Source: Marinobacter persicus (GTDB lineage Bacteria; Pseudomonadota; Gammaproteobacteria; Pseudomonadales; Oleiphilaceae). Taken from it: a stretch of 64,000 nt of DNA. Under the pieces are notes generated by a model. It saw only the letters and a program-made list of their open reading frames with translations, did not search any database and was not told the DNA's origin. Every line of letters starts with the position of its first letter. The stretch's first letter is position 1. Below are positions 18,099 through 30,528 of the stretch, one piece after another. Location: the NCBI RefSeq assembly GCF_900114155.1, contig NZ_FOSC01000006.1, positions 167,048-231,047 on the forward strand, in the 5' to 3' direction. Both the position numbers and the translations under genes were made by a program.

Positions 18099-18206
18099 GC
18101 AGGTAGGTGGGAGGGGGTTCCGAAAATGTGCGTAGCCATGGATGGCGAGCCAAGCTTACATGGACGTATCCACAGCGTTTTTCGGAACCCCCTCCCACCT
18201 ACCTGC
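18099..18206 (+). repeat. Long hairpin element B in the folA-thyA gap
   Basis: Perfect 28-nt inverted repeat (18099-18126 with 18179-18206) around a 52-nt core. The plus-strand core has TGCGTAGCCATGGATGGC followed by the small hairpin TACATGGACGTA. The shared core motif T-G-C-G-x-AGCCATGGATGGCG with element A, in opposite orientation, shows that they are one family. The arms differ completely yet each remains self-complementary. It starts 20 bp downstream of the thyA stop. The rest of the 17829-18226 gap holds nothing else I can identify. Confidence 0.85.
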
Positions 18207-18226
18207 GACTCCATTAAGCTCGAAGG

Positions 18227-19066
18227 CTAAATAGCAATCGGAGCCTTAATAACCGGGTAAGGCTCATACCCCTCGAACTCGAAGTCTTCCAGTTCGTAGT
18301 CAAAAATCGACGCCGGCTTGCGCTTAATCACCAGCTTCGGCAACGCCCGGGGCTTGCGCTTCAACTGCTCGAAGACGATGTCATCGGTCAGGTGATTCTG
18401 GTACAGGTGACAGTCACCGAAGGTGTGTACGAACTCACCCACCTCCAGGTCGCACTGCTGGGCAATCATGTGGGTCAACAAGGCGTAACTGGCAATATTG
18501 AACGGCACACCCAGGAACAGGTCCGCGCTGCGCTGGTACAGCTGGCATGACAGCCTGCCGTCGGCCACGTAGAACTGGAACAGGCAGTGGCACGGCGCCA
18601 GGGCCATACGGCCTTCGCGCACGTTATCCTGGGGCCCGATGGTTTCATCCGGGAGTTCCGCCGGGTTCCAGGCGGAGACAATCAAGCGACGGGAATTGGG
18701 CTTGGTTCGGATCTGCTCGATCACCTCGCTTATCTGGTCCACCGTACTGCCGTCCGGGCACTGCCAGCTGCGCCATTGCTTGCCGTAAATCGGCCCGAGG
18801 TCGCCATTCTCCAGGGCCCATTCGTTCCAGATGGAGACTTTGCGCTCTTTCAGCCAGTTGTTATCCGTGGAGCCTCGCAGGAACCACAACAACTCATAGA
18901 TGATGCTGCGCAGGTGCACTTTCTTGGTGGTCACCAGCGGAAATCCCTGCTGCAGATCAAAACGCAGCTGACGCCCGAACACCGAGCGGGTACCCACGCC
19001 AGTGCGGTCCCCCTTATCGGTTCCGTTGATGACAACGTCTTGCATCAGATCAAGGTAGGCTTTCAT
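18227..19066 (-). CDS. thyA: Thymidylate synthase
   Basis: Converts dUMP to dTMP with methylene-tetrahydrofolate. The 279-aa protein carries the catalytic cysteine at about residue 159 in LAPCHC and the dUMP-binding stretch [17 protein letters not shown]. The C-terminus IKAPIAI is as expected. It is 15 residues longer than E. coli ThyA, mainly from a ~13-residue insertion (about 138-152, [14 protein letters not shown]) just before the active site, as in the longer ThyA subtype. The start codon overlaps the lgt stop (ATGA), indicating an lgt-thyA operon as in E. coli. Confidence 0.97.
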   Translation of the reverse strand: MKAYLDLMQDVVINGTDKGDRTGVGTRSVFGRQLRFDLQQGFPLVTTKKVHLRSIIYELLWFLRGSTDNNWLKERKVSIWNEWALENGDLGPIYGKQWRSWQCPDGSTVDQISEVIEQIRTKPNSRRLIVSAWNPAELPDETIGPQDNVREGRMALAPCHCLFQFYVADGRLSCQLYQRSADLFLGVPFNIASYALLTHMIAQQCDLEVGEFVHTFGDCHLYQNHLTDDIVFEQLKRKPRALPKLVIKRKPASIFDYELEDFEFEGYEPYPVIKAPIAI

Positions 19067-19854
19067 CAGGCATTTCTCCGATAGGCAATAAACATGAGTA
19101 CGGCACCGGCGAATATCATCGGCAGGGAAAGCACCTGCCCCATGGTCAACCAGTCAAAGGCCAGGTAACCCAGTTGCGGGTCTGGCTGACGGACAAATTC
19201 CACCAGGAAGCGGAACAGGCCGTAACAAACCAGGAACAGACCCGAAACGGCCATGGCCGGGCGAGGCCTGGACGAGAACCACCAGAGAATGGCAAACAGC
19301 GCCACCCCCTCCAGAGCAAACTGGTAGAGCTGGGAAGGGTGCCGCGCCAGACTGTCGGGCGCCTGGGGGAATACCATGGCCCAGGGTACATCGGTGGGCT
19401 TGCCCCAGAGCTCACCGTTAATAAAGTTGCCAATGCGCCCGGCACCCAGCCCCACGGGCACCAGCGGGGCCACGAAGTCGGCAATGGCCCAGAAGCCTGT
19501 GCCGGCTTTGCGCCCGAACCACCACATGGCCAGGATCACCCCCAGCAGGCCACCGTGGAAGGACATGCCGCCTTCCCATACCCGCAACAACCAGAGCGGA
19601 TCGGCCAGGAAACTGTCGAAATTGTAGAACACCACGTAACCAAAACGGCCACCGAGAATCACACCCAGCGCCATATAGAACAGCAGATCACCCACCTGCT
19701 CCTCTTTTTTCAGGGGGGACCAGGGCTGGTGGCTGCGCACCTTGCCGAGCCACCAGCCGGCCAGAAAACCCACCAGGTAGGTCAGGCCATACCAGTGAAT
19801 CTGCAACGGCCCGAATGCAATGGCGACCGGATCAAATTGCGGATGCTGAAGCAT
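19066..19854 (-). CDS. lgt: Prolipoprotein diacylglyceryl transferase
   Basis: Inner-membrane enzyme that attaches diacylglycerol from phosphatidylglycerol to the lipobox cysteine of prolipoproteins. The 262-aa protein has about seven membrane segments, the N-terminal [11 protein letters not shown] and the Lgt signature [18 protein letters not shown] 19854 (MLQHPQFDP) has GAGAGG 6 nt upstream and is preferred to the longer frame. Its substrates in this window include RlpA and LpoA. The gene ends inside the thyA start codon. Confidence 0.96.
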   Translation of the reverse strand: MLQHPQFDPVAIAFGPLQIHWYGLTYLVGFLAGWWLGKVRSHQPWSPLKKEEQVGDLLFYMALGVILGGRFGYVVFYNFDSFLADPLWLLRVWEGGMSFHGGLLGVILAMWWFGRKAGTGFWAIADFVAPLVPVGLGAGRIGNFINGELWGKPTDVPWAMVFPQAPDSLARHPSQLYQFALEGVALFAILWWFSSRPRPAMAVSGLFLVCYGLFRFLVEFVRQPDPQLGYLAFDWLTMGQVLSLPMIFAGAVLMFIAYRRNA

Positions 19855-19864
19855 CAGAAACCTC

Positions 19865-20662
19865 TCAACTGAGAATAAAACGAACGCCGACAATCAGAAG
19901 CACAACGGCAAAGATGCGCTTGAGCAATTTGGCGTCCAGGCGGTGAGCCAGGTTGGCACCAAAACGGGCGAAAAAGACGCTGGTCAGGATCACGCCGAAC
20001 AACGCAGGCAGATAGACGTACCCCAGGCTGTAATCGGGCAGTTGCGGATGGCCCCAGCCGGTCCACATATTGCCGAAAGCACCGGCCAGGGCAATGGGCA
20101 GGCCGCAGGCGGCAGAGGTGCCGACCGCCTGCTGCATGGGCACATTGCACCAGCTGAAATAGGGAACCGTGAGGGTGCCGCCGCCAATGCCGAAAATGGC
20201 CGAAGCCCACCCCACACCGCCACCGGCAACACCGAGCCCAACCGGTCCGGGCACATCGCGCCCAGGCTTCGGGTTCACCATCAGCAACATCTTGATGCCC
20301 ACGGCGATGGCGAACACACCGATGATCATCTGCAGCAAATCGCCACTCATGAACGACACCGTCCAGGCACCCAGCACGGCGCCCCCCACAATGCCGACAG
20401 TCATGGGACGGAACAGATCCCAGCGAACGGAAAGATGCTTGTTGTGGGACCGAATGGAGGAGATGGACGTGAACACAATCGTCGCCAGCGAGGTACCCAC
20501 CGCGAGATGGGCACTGATGTCGGTGCTGATGCCCTGCAGCTCAAAACTGAAAATCAGCGCCGGCACAATCACCAGACCGCCGCCGATGCCAAACAGCCCG
20601 GCCATGACGCCGGCCAGCGCACCCAGCCCGAGATAGCCCAGCAATACCGTTAACAAATCCAT
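19865..20662 (-). CDS. TauE/SafE family membrane permease
   Basis: 265-aa polytopic protein with about eight membrane segments. Two related halves begin with glycine-rich motifs ([15 protein letters not shown] near residue 25 and [16 protein letters not shown] near 155), the hallmark of the TauE/SafE (sulfite exporter) family. The substrate is unknown; family members move sulfite, sulfoacetate or other anions. It ends 10 bp before the lgt start, so it probably heads the same operon, and it is divergent from the NRDE gene (94-bp gap). Confidence 0.87.
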   Translation of the reverse strand: MDLLTVLLGYLGLGALAGVMAGLFGIGGGLVIVPALIFSFELQGISTDISAHLAVGTSLATIVFTSISSIRSHNKHLSVRWDLFRPMTVGIVGGAVLGAWTVSFMSGDLLQMIIGVFAIAVGIKMLLMVNPKPGRDVPGPVGLGVAGGGVGWASAIFGIGGGTLTVPYFSWCNVPMQQAVGTSAACGLPIALAGAFGNMWTGWGHPQLPDYSLGYVYLPALFGVILTSVFFARFGANLAHRLDAKLLKRIFAVVLLIVGVRFILS

Positions 20663-20756
20663 AAGTGTCCAAGCCCGACAAAACCAAGGCTGGTATGATA
20701 CACATCGCCAGCGGCGAGTTCACCGTCCCGTTACCCCAACCAACAGCCAAACGCCT

Positions 20757-21548
20757 ATGTGCCTGATTGCTTTTACACTTGGCCAGAACCGTCATTTTCC
20801 ACTGGTCCTTGCCGCCAACCGCGACGAGTTCTTTGACCGCCCGACCCGGGCCATGGACTGGTGGCAAACCGGCGCCGGTACGCCGGTGCTGGCCGGCCAG
20901 GATCTTAAATCCGGAGGTACCTGGCTCGCGATCAGCGCCGATGGCCGTATCAGCGCGGTCACCAATGTCCGTGAAGGCGCGGGGGTAACCGGCCACCGCA
21001 GTCGCGGCGAGCTGCCTTTGCTGGCCCTGGAGGAATCCCGGCAAGATCTTTTCCGGACCCTCGCGGGCACTGCCGGTGACTACGCCGGGTTCAACCTGCT
21101 CTGTCTGGATTCAGGCTCGGGCTGGTATTACAGCAACCGCGACGCCCATCCGGGCAGGAACATTTTTCGCGGCAGCTTTGGCCTGAGCAATCATCTGTTG
21201 CAAACGCCCTGGCCCAAACTGCTGCGCCTGCGCCAGTCAGTGACCGATGTGGTGGGCACCGCCAATGCGGACGCCCCGGCACTGCACGAGCGGCTGGTCA
21301 GCCTGCTGCAGGATCCGACTCCGGCGCCGGACCACCTGTTACCGGACACCGGCGTGGGGCGGGATACCGAACGCTTTCTCTCTTCCCCATTCATCACCGG
21401 CACCGACTACGGCACCCGGGCAACCACCGTTATCACGGTGGATGCGACCGGGTACATACGGGTATCGGAACAGAGCTGGGGCCCATGGCAGAAAAAGGTG
21501 AATGTCGACAATTTGGCTGGCAGCGACAGGGCGCACGCTCTGGTATAA
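20757..21548 (+). CDS. NRDE family protein (TANGO2-like)
   Basis: 263 aa beginning MCLIAF with the family-naming N-R-D-E motif in AANRDEFFDRP at about residue 23, followed by GGTWLAISADGRISAVTNVRE. These proteins resemble N-terminal nucleophile hydrolases with Cys2 as possible nucleophile, and are related to eukaryotic TANGO2. No biochemical function is established here. The stop lies 36 bp before xseB, whose extended -10 element overlaps the end of this gene. Confidence 0.88.
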   Translation: MCLIAFTLGQNRHFPLVLAANRDEFFDRPTRAMDWWQTGAGTPVLAGQDLKSGGTWLAISADGRISAVTNVREGAGVTGHRSRGELPLLALEESRQDLFRTLAGTAGDYAGFNLLCLDSGSGWYYSNRDAHPGRNIFRGSFGLSNHLLQTPWPKLLRLRQSVTDVVGTANADAPALHERLVSLLQDPTPAPDHLLPDTGVGRDTERFLSSPFITGTDYGTRATTVITVDATGYIRVSEQSWGPWQKKVNVDNLAGSDRAHALV

Positions 21549-21549
21549 T
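21541..21549 (+). promoter_or_regulatory. Extended -10 promoter of xseB-ispA-dxs
   Basis: TGG followed by a perfect TATAAT (21544-21549) forms an extended -10; no good -35 is seen, which extended -10 promoters tolerate. It overlaps the last codons of the NRDE gene. Transcription would start near 21556. Confidence 0.6.
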
Positions 21550-21584
21550 TGCCGAAAAATTTTGCCACCCGACCGGAGGGCCCG

Positions 21585-21839
21585 ATGGCCGGTGACAACA
21601 ACACAACATCCATTGCCGACTTCGAGAAATCCCTGGACGAACTGGAGCAACTGGTTCGCAATCTGGAACAGGGAGAACTGTCGCTTGAGCAGTCGCTCAG
21701 TGCCTTCGAACGAGGCGTCAAGCTGACCCGGGAATGCCAGCAGGCCCTGAAAAGTGCCGAACAGCGGGTTGAGCAGCTGGTCCAGGCACCCGATGGGAGC
21801 CTGGAAACCCGCCCCTTCTCAGCGGACGACAGCGACTGA
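21585..21839 (+). CDS. xseB: Exodeoxyribonuclease VII small subunit
   Basis: Small helical subunit of ExoVII, a single-strand-specific nuclease. The 84-aa protein contains the family pattern [19 protein letters not shown] and [18 protein letters not shown] 21585 has GGAGGG just upstream; an in-frame start at 21549 would fall inside the promoter. The stop overlaps the ispA start by one base. The large subunit gene xseA is not in the window. Confidence 0.96.
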   Translation: MAGDNNTTSIADFEKSLDELEQLVRNLEQGELSLEQSLSAFERGVKLTRECQQALKSAEQRVEQLVQAPDGSLETRPFSADDSD

Positions 21840-22735
21840 TGAGCCACAACCAATCCGCAACCCGGGAATTTCTGGATCGCTGTCGGGCGCTGGTGAATGC
21901 CGAGCTGGACCGCAGTATCGAGCAGGCCTCCGCTTCCGAGCGCCTTCAGGAAGCCATGCGTTACAGTGTGCTGGGTGGCGGCAAACGCATTCGCCCGGCC
22001 CTGTGCATGGCGGCGGCCCGGGCAATGGGCGATGACATGGAAAAAGCCCTGGTGCCGGCCTGTGCCGTGGAGCTGGTACACGCCTATTCCCTGATTCACG
22101 ATGACCTGCCAGCCATGGACGATGACAATCTGCGCCGGGGCCGGCCCACCACCCATATTGCCTTTGACGAAGCCACCGCAATCCTGGCCGGCGATGCCCT
22201 GCAGGCACTGGCCTTCGACTGGCTGGCCAACAATCCGGCCGTGCCTGCTGATGCCCGCCTGGCCATGGTGCAGGAACTGGCTCGCGCGGCCGGTCACCGG
22301 GGCATGGTGGGCGGCCAGGCCATTGACCTGGAATCCGTGGGCAAGGCCATCACGCTGGCGGAACTGGAAACCATGCACCGCCACAAGACCGGCGCACTGA
22401 TCGAAGCCAGCGTGCGCATGGGCGCCCTGTGCGCCACGGATCGGGATCCCGACCGCCTGGATGCCCTGACAACCTGCGCGCGGGCACTGGGCCTGGCATT
22501 TCAGGTGCAGGACGACCTGCTGGACATTGAAGGTGACACCGAGGTAATCGGCAAGCCCCAGGGCTCGGACCTGGCGCGGGAAAAGCCAACCTATCCGTCG
22601 CTGCTGGGCCTGGACGGTGCCCGGGAGCATTTGCAGGCATTGCTGACCCAGGCCCAGAACAGCCTGTCCGACTTTGGCTCCGAAGCCGATCCACTGCGAG
22701 CCATGGCAGATTACGTGGTCGCGCGCAGCCATTGA
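21839..22735 (+). CDS. ispA: Farnesyl diphosphate synthase
   Basis: Condenses DMAPP and two IPP to farnesyl diphosphate, precursor of undecaprenyl phosphate and quinone side chains. The 298-aa protein has the first Asp-rich motif in HDDLPAMDDD, the second in QDDLLDIEGD, and the GGKRIRP substrate motif. Translation is coupled to xseB by a one-base overlap, and dxs follows after 75 bp, giving an isoprenoid operon that also supports the peptidoglycan genes in this window. Confidence 0.97.
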   Translation: MSHNQSATREFLDRCRALVNAELDRSIEQASASERLQEAMRYSVLGGGKRIRPALCMAAARAMGDDMEKALVPACAVELVHAYSLIHDDLPAMDDDNLRRGRPTTHIAFDEATAILAGDALQALAFDWLANNPAVPADARLAMVQELARAAGHRGMVGGQAIDLESVGKAITLAELETMHRHKTGALIEASVRMGALCATDRDPDRLDALTTCARALGLAFQVQDDLLDIEGDTEVIGKPQGSDLAREKPTYPSLLGLDGAREHLQALLTQAQNSLSDFGSEADPLRAMADYVVARSH

Positions 22736-22810
22736 ACCGGCCTGCGCCAAAAGCGCACACTGGTCGTAACGGACTTAACAATCACCGGAATTCCCATAAG
22801 ACCCGAACCG

Positions 22811-24715
22811 ATGCAGGATATTTATACGTTCAAAGAAATCCCGTCACAGCGGCCCAACACCCCGTTGCTGGACCGGATTGACCTGCCGTCCCAGCTCCGC
22901 GAGCTGCCGGCTGAAGACTTGCCCCGCCTGGCCCGGGAACTGCGGGCGTATCTGCTATGGTCGGTTGGCCAGACCGGCGGGCACTTTGGCGCCGGCCTCG
23001 GGGTGCTTGAACTCACCGTGGCGCTGCACTACGTCTTTAACACACCGTTCGACCGCCTGCTGTGGGATGTGGGCCACCAGGCCTATCCCCACAAGATTCT
23101 GACCGGGCGTAAGGAACGCATGGGCAGCATTCGCCGAAAAGGCGGCCTGGCCGGCTTCCCGAAGCGATCAGAGAGCGAATACGACACCTTTGGCGTCGGC
23201 CATTCCAGCACCTCCATCAGCGCCGCGCTGGGCATGTCGATTGCCGCCCGCCTGCAGAAATCCGGTCGCAAGAGCATTGCGGTCATCGGCGACGGTGCCA
23301 TGACCGCCGGCATGGCGTTCGAGGCACTGAACCATGCCGGCCACCTGCACGCCGACATGCTGGTGATCCTGAACGACAACGACATGTCGATTTCCCACAA
23401 CGTGGGTGGGCTGTCGAACTATTTTGCCAAGCTGCTGGCCAGCCGCACCTACAACCACATGCGCAACAGCAGCAAGAAAGTGCTTAAAGCCGCACCGCCG
23501 TTGATGCAACTGGCCAAGAAAACCGAAGAACACTTCAAGGGCATGATTGCCCCGGGTACCCTGTTCGAGGAGCTGGGCTTCAACTACATCGGCCCCATCG
23601 ACGGCCACGATCTGCCATTGCTGGTGGAAACCCTGGAAAACCTGCGTGAACTCGAAGGCCCCCAGTTCCTGCACGTGGTCACCACCAAGGGCAAGGGCTT
23701 TGCCCCCGCCGAGGCCGACCCGGTGGGTTATCACGCCATCAACAAGATCGAGCCGGTGCCCGCGGATAAACCCGAGCCACCCCGGCCCTCAGCACCGCGC
23801 CCGAAATACGCCAATATCTTTGGCCAGTGGTTGTGCGACGCCGCCGAGCAGGACGCCCGGGTAGTGGGCATCACGCCCGCCATGTGCGAAGGCTCGGACC
23901 TGGTCGCCTTCGCCAAACGGTTTCCGGAGCGCTATTTTGACGTCGCCATTGCCGAGCAGCACGCGGTGACCCTGGCCGCCGGCCTGGCCTGCGACGGTGC
24001 CAAGCCGGTGGTGGCCATCTACTCCACTTTCTTGCAACGGGCCTACGACCAGCTGATTCACGATGTGGCCATCCAGGACCTGGACGTGCTGTTTGCCATT
24101 GACCGCGCCGGACTGGTGGGCGAAGACGGCCCCACCCACGCCGGCGCCTTCGACATCAGCTATCTGCGCTGCATTCCCGGCATGGTGGTGATGACCCCAT
24201 CCGATGAAAACGAAACCCGTCAGCTTCTGCATACCGGGCTTCAGCACGAAGGCCCGGCCGCCGTGCGCTATCCCCGTGGCACCGGCCCGGGTGCCGCCAT
24301 CGAGCAGAAACTGGCTGCCCTGCCCCTGGGCAAAGGCCGGCGGGTTCGGGAAGGCAGGCAGGTGGCCATCCTGAATTTCGGAACCTTGTTGCACTCGGCA
24401 CTGGAGGCGGCAGATGGCCTGAACGCGACGGTCGCGGACATGCGGTTTGTGAAACCGCTGGATGAAGCACTGGTGCGTGAACTGGCCGAGCAGCACGAAC
24501 TGCTGGTCACACTGGAAGAAAACGCCATTGCCGGCGGCGCTGGCAGTGCCGTGTGCGAGTACCTGAACGCCAACCAGATCAGCTGCCAGGTATTACAACT
24601 CGGATTGCCGGACCGGTTCGTTGATCATGGCAAGCACGGTGAGCTGTTAAGTGAATGTGGGCTGGATGCCGAGGGGATAGGCCAAGCCATTGTGGATCGG
24701 CTGGCCAGCCTTTAA
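22811..24715 (+). CDS. dxs: 1-deoxy-D-xylulose-5-phosphate synthase
   Basis: Thiamine diphosphate enzyme that joins pyruvate and glyceraldehyde 3-phosphate, the first step of the MEP isoprenoid pathway. The 634-aa protein shows the [13 protein letters not shown] cofactor motif near residue 157, the [13 protein letters not shown] catalytic region near residue 380, and a C-terminal transketolase domain ending in LPDRFVDHG. It is the last gene of xseB-ispA-dxs and is convergent with ribA, with only 16 bp between the stops and no visible terminator. Confidence 0.97.
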   Translation: MQDIYTFKEIPSQRPNTPLLDRIDLPSQLRELPAEDLPRLARELRAYLLWSVGQTGGHFGAGLGVLELTVALHYVFNTPFDRLLWDVGHQAYPHKILTGRKERMGSIRRKGGLAGFPKRSESEYDTFGVGHSSTSISAALGMSIAARLQKSGRKSIAVIGDGAMTAGMAFEALNHAGHLHADMLVILNDNDMSISHNVGGLSNYFAKLLASRTYNHMRNSSKKVLKAAPPLMQLAKKTEEHFKGMIAPGTLFEELGFNYIGPIDGHDLPLLVETLENLRELEGPQFLHVVTTKGKGFAPAEADPVGYHAINKIEPVPADKPEPPRPSAPRPKYANIFGQWLCDAAEQDARVVGITPAMCEGSDLVAFAKRFPERYFDVAIAEQHAVTLAAGLACDGAKPVVAIYSTFLQRAYDQLIHDVAIQDLDVLFAIDRAGLVGEDGPTHAGAFDISYLRCIPGMVVMTPSDENETRQLLHTGLQHEGPAAVRYPRGTGPGAAIEQKLAALPLGKGRRVREGRQVAILNFGTLLHSALEAADGLNATVADMRFVKPLDEALVRELAEQHELLVTLEENAIAGGAGSAVCEYLNANQISCQVLQLGLPDRFVDHGKHGELLSECGLDAEGIGQAIVDRLASL

Positions 24716-24731
24716 GCAGCGGAGGCAAGGT

Positions 24732-25343
24732 TTAAACTGGATCATCATCCTGGTGGGTTTCCAGCCAGTGCCCCAGCTTGCTCTGCTTGGTGTTCAGATA
24801 GTGTTCGTTGTGGGGGTTGCGCCCCACATGCAGCGCCACTCGTTCGGCAATGCGGATGCCGTGGCTTTCCAGGGCTTTCACCTTGCGGGGGTTGTTGGTC
24901 ATCAGCCGCAGTGCTGACACTCCCAGATGGTCCAGCATGTCCTTGCACATGCTGTAGTCCCGCAAATCCGCCGCGAAGCCCAAGCGTTCGTTGGCTTCCA
25001 CCGTGTCCGCGCCCTGGTCCTGCAGGTGATAGGCCCGGATCTTGTTCAGCAGGCCAATGCCCCGCCCTTCCTGGCGCAGATACATCAGAATACCCCGGCC
25101 TTCCCGGGCGATACTGCGCAGGGCTTCTTCGAGCTGGTAACCGCAATCGCAGCGCATGCTGTACAGGGCATCGCCGGTCAGGCATTCGGAATGGGTGCGG
25201 GCCAGCACCGGCTCGCCACTGGCGATCTCACCCAATGTCAGCGCTACATGCTCCTTACCGGTGTCCGGCTCTTCAAAGCCGTGCATATCAAACACACCGA
25301 AAGGGGTGGGTAAACGGCAGGTTTCTATGTAACGAACAGCCAC
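24732..25343 (-). CDS. ribA: GTP cyclohydrolase II
   Basis: Opens GTP to the first riboflavin precursor. The 203-aa protein carries the zinc ligands C-x10-C-x-C in [16 protein letters not shown], the arginine finger region [10 protein letters not shown], and DLRDYSMC, with NNPRKVKAL near the end. The GTG at 25343 is the likely start: GAGGAA lies about 6 nt upstream and the protein then begins VAVRYIET as in known RibAs. The upstream frame lacks similarity. It is a stand-alone RibA with no RibB domain. Confidence 0.95.
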   Translation of the reverse strand: MAVRYIETCRLPTPFGVFDMHGFEEPDTGKEHVALTLGEIASGEPVLARTHSECLTGDALYSMRCDCGYQLEEALRSIAREGRGILMYLRQEGRGIGLLNKIRAYHLQDQGADTVEANERLGFAADLRDYSMCKDMLDHLGVSALRLMTNNPRKVKALESHGIRIAERVALHVGRNPHNEHYLNTKQSKLGHWLETHQDDDPV

Positions 25344-25411
25344 TGTGCTTCCTCGTGGTTCTGACAATTGGGGCGGGCATTCTATCACGGCGAGGGCTCG
25401 AATGGCTGGGA

Positions 25412-26377
25412 TTACCCCCACCAGTAGCGGATACCCGCTATACCCTGACCTCCCAGGGTACGGGCCTGGAGCTCGTCGGCCGGTTCCAGTCCGCCCAGTG
25501 CGAATACCGGCACGGTGGCGCCGCCAACCAGCTCGGCAAACGCGGACCACCCGATCGCGGGGCGGCCGGGATGGCTGGCCGTCGCTTTCACCGCACCCAG
25601 CAAAGCGTAATCGGCTCCCAGGCGTTCGGCATGGCGCAGTTGCTCAGCGTCGTGGCACGAGACGCCCAACCAGGCACCGGCCGGAACAGGCCGCTCTGAC
25701 AGCCTCTGAGCCTCACGCCAGGGCAAATGCAGGCCGGCGATGCCGGGCACCGCCTGCCAGTGTTCCGGCGCACCATGAACCAGCAGACCGGTCCCCGCCT
25801 TGCGGCACAGCTCCGCCGCCCGTTGCGCAAACACCCGGTAGCCCTCTTCATTCAGTTCCGGCGCACGCAAAATCATGAGTGGCGGAGAGGTACGTGCCAG
25901 AGCCGTTTTCAGTTTGCCCAGCCCCGTTTCCGGATCACTGATCCGGCCGCTGATCGCCAGCCGGTGAGGCAGCCGAAGCGCCCGAATGATGGGGCGGTTG
26001 GCCTCGGGAAAGTCGTCATCGCGGAGCTGGTCTGGCCTGAGCCACTCGATGGGCTGGCCCTCGCGGCCTTCCGGTTCGCCCCTGGCCATGTCCGTTTGCC
26101 AGACATCCAGAAACACCCGCTTGTCGCCGTAATCATGGCGAATGCCGATCACCGGCTGCAGTCCGTTTGTCGGCACGGCCAGGCCGGTTTCCTCGGCAAT
26201 TTCACGAACCAGCGCCTGTTGCACCGTTTCGCCAGACTCAACCTTGCCGCCGGGAAACTCCAGCAGGCCGCCCTGATGGACATGATCAGGACGACGGGCA
26301 ATCAACACCCTGCCGTCGCGGACAATTACCGCCACGGCCACGTGAATGTCTTTCACCGCCGGTGTCTGACCGGCCAT
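25412..26377 (-). CDS. Nudix hydrolase (MutT-like) fused to a ThiE/TenI-like domain
   Basis: 321-aa two-domain protein. Residues ~10-135 are a MutT-type Nudix domain with a complete Nudix box (GGKVESGE...REIAEETG) and neighbouring FPGGK, consistent with 8-oxo-dGTP clearance. Residues ~160-320 form a TIM-barrel related to thiamine phosphate synthase ([23 protein letters not shown]). The ThiE phosphate-binding motif is altered, suggesting a TenI-like or non-synthase role. The same fusion accompanies argJ-secA in Pseudomonas. ATG 26377 lies one base before the argJ stop codon's end; ATG 26398 is an alternative. Confidence 0.88.
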   Translation of the reverse strand: MAGQTPAVKDIHVAVAVIVRDGRVLIARRPDHVHQGGLLEFPGGKVESGETVQQALVREIAEETGLAVPTNGLQPVIGIRHDYGDKRVFLDVWQTDMARGEPEGREGQPIEWLRPDQLRDDDFPEANRPIIRALRLPHRLAISGRISDPETGLGKLKTALARTSPPLMILRAPELNEEGYRVFAQRAAELCRKAGTGLLVHGAPEHWQAVPGIAGLHLPWREAQRLSERPVPAGAWLGVSCHDAEQLRHAERLGADYALLGAVKATASHPGRPAIGWSAFAELVGGATVPVFALGGLEPADELQARTLGGQGIAGIRYWWG

Positions 26378-26378
26378 C

Positions 26379-27596
26379 TCAGGTTCGGTATTCGGCATTG
26401 ATGGTGACGTACTCGTGGGAAAAATCACAGGTCCACACTGTTTCGCGCACGGCGCCCCGGTTCAGGTTGATGGCGATGGTGATCTCTTCCCGGTCCATCA
26501 CCGCCTGGCCACGCTGCTCGGAATAGTCCTCGGCACGGCCGCCGTTACGCACCAGGCAGACATCGCCCAGATAAATTTCCACGGCGTCCAGGTCCAGTTC
26601 CGGTACCCCGGCCCGGCCGACCGCCGCCAGGATACGGCCCCAGTTCGGGTCAGAGGCGAACAGCGCCGTTTTCACCAGGGGGGAGTGGGCCACGGTATAG
26701 GCGACATCCAGGGCCTCGCCCTGATTACCGGCGCCGGTCACGTCGATGGTAACGAACTTGGTGGCGCCCTCACCGTCACGGACGATGGCATGGGCCAGGT
26801 CCAGATACACCTGGCGCAGGGCATCTTTCAGCCTGGATAACTGGGGGCTTTCGGCGGTAATTTCCGGACCGCTGTACTGGCCGGTGGCCATCAGCATGCA
26901 GGCATCATTGGTGGAGGTGTCGCTGTCGATGGTTATCCGGTTGAAGGATTTTTCCCCCAGCTCGGACGCAAGCGCCTGCAACAGCCCTGGCTCTATACGA
27001 GCGTCGGTGGCAATAAACCCGAGCATGGTCGCCATGTTCGGGCGGATCATGCCCGCCCCCTTGCTGATGCCGGAAATGGTGACGGTGTGGCCGTCTACCT
27101 CCAGTTGCACCGAAGCCCCTTTCGGGCGGGTATCGGTGGTCATGATACCACTGGCGGCTTCCGCCCATCGATCTTCCCGGGTATCGGCCAGCAGATCGCC
27201 CATGGCATTGACAATTTTATCCACCGGCAACGGTTCACCGATAACCCCGGTAGAAAACGGCAGCACTTCACTGGCGCTGGCCCCGGCTTTCCCGGCCAGG
27301 GCCTGGCAGCAGCGCTCGGCGTCGGCCATGCCCTGCTTGCCGGTACCCGCGTTGGCATTACCGGTGTTGATCAAGAGGTATCGGGGCGCTGTCTCAGCCA
27401 GATGACGGCGGCTGAGCACCACCGGCGCGGCGCAGAACTGGTTCTGGGTAAAAATACCCGCCACGCGGGTCTCGGGGGCCAGTTCGAAGACCACCAGGTC
27501 CTTACGGCCTGGCTTCTTGATGCCGGCACTGGCAATACCGATTTTTATACCGGGCACCGGGAAAAATTCGGGCAAGGTTCCGGGACCTACCGCCAT
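26379..27596 (-). CDS. argJ: Bifunctional glutamate N-acetyltransferase / amino-acid acetyltransferase
   Basis: Transfers the acetyl group from N-acetylornithine to glutamate in the cyclic arginine pathway. The 405-aa precursor self-cleaves into two chains at the conserved Ala-Thr in KGAGMIRPNMATMLGF, with the threonine as nucleophile. ATG 27596 has AAGGAG 6 nt upstream; the in-frame ATG at 27620 is rejected. It lies 103 bp downstream of secA behind a hairpin and is followed directly by the Nudix fusion gene. Confidence 0.96.
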   Translation of the reverse strand: MAVGPGTLPEFFPVPGIKIGIASAGIKKPGRKDLVVFELAPETRVAGIFTQNQFCAAPVVLSRRHLAETAPRYLLINTGNANAGTGKQGMADAERCCQALAGKAGASASEVLPFSTGVIGEPLPVDKIVNAMGDLLADTREDRWAEAASGIMTTDTRPKGASVQLEVDGHTVTISGISKGAGMIRPNMATMLGFIATDARIEPGLLQALASELGEKSFNRITIDSDTSTNDACMLMATGQYSGPEITAESPQLSRLKDALRQVYLDLAHAIVRDGEGATKFVTIDVTGAGNQGEALDVAYTVAHSPLVKTALFASDPNWGRILAAVGRAGVPELDLDAVEIYLGDVCLVRNGGRAEDYSEQRGQAVMDREEITIAINLNRGAVRETVWTCDFSHEYVTINAEYRT

Positions 27597-27631
27597 GTCA
27601 GTCTCCTTGAATGAATGCATCTGAAAACGAC

Positions 27632-27670
27632 AAAACCCGCAAGCGCCAGGGCTCTGGCGGTTTGCGGGTT
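27632..27670 (-). terminator. Intrinsic terminator after secA
   Basis: A long GC-rich hairpin (27634-27670; about 15 paired bases with one bulge and a 4-nt loop) is followed on the minus strand by TTTT and a second T-rich stretch. It should stop most secA transcripts before argJ. Confidence 0.75.
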
Positions 27671-27698
27671 CCGGTCGGGCTGCGCGGGGTGGCCGGGG

Positions 27699-30440
<2,742 letters not shown>

Positions 30441-30477
30441 AGACCACTGCTTCTTCAGTTAAACGGAGGAAGCAGGC

Positions 30478-30505
30478 ATTCTAACCTTATTTAGCGACAG
30501 GACAA
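30478..30505 (-). promoter_or_regulatory. secA promoter
   Basis: On the minus strand TTGTCC (30505-30500), a 16-nt spacer and TAGAAT (30483-30478). It lies in the 88-bp gap between the M23 peptidase stop and the secA start, so secA can be transcribed independently. Confidence 0.6.
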
Positions 30506-30528
30506 AAGGTAGGGCAGAGAGAGCGGAA

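Noticed and set aside
17902..18206. Insertion sequence or MITE with terminal repeats
   Set aside because: No target-site duplication is visible and the two elements share cores rather than ends, the opposite of transposon termini.
17902..18206. CRISPR array
   Set aside because: Only two non-identical elements in opposite orientation with long hairpins; no regular short repeats and no cas genes.
17829..18226. Small open frames across the hairpin elements between folA and thyA
   Set aside because: They follow the inverted-repeat sequence, occur on both strands in several frames and lack ribosome sites.
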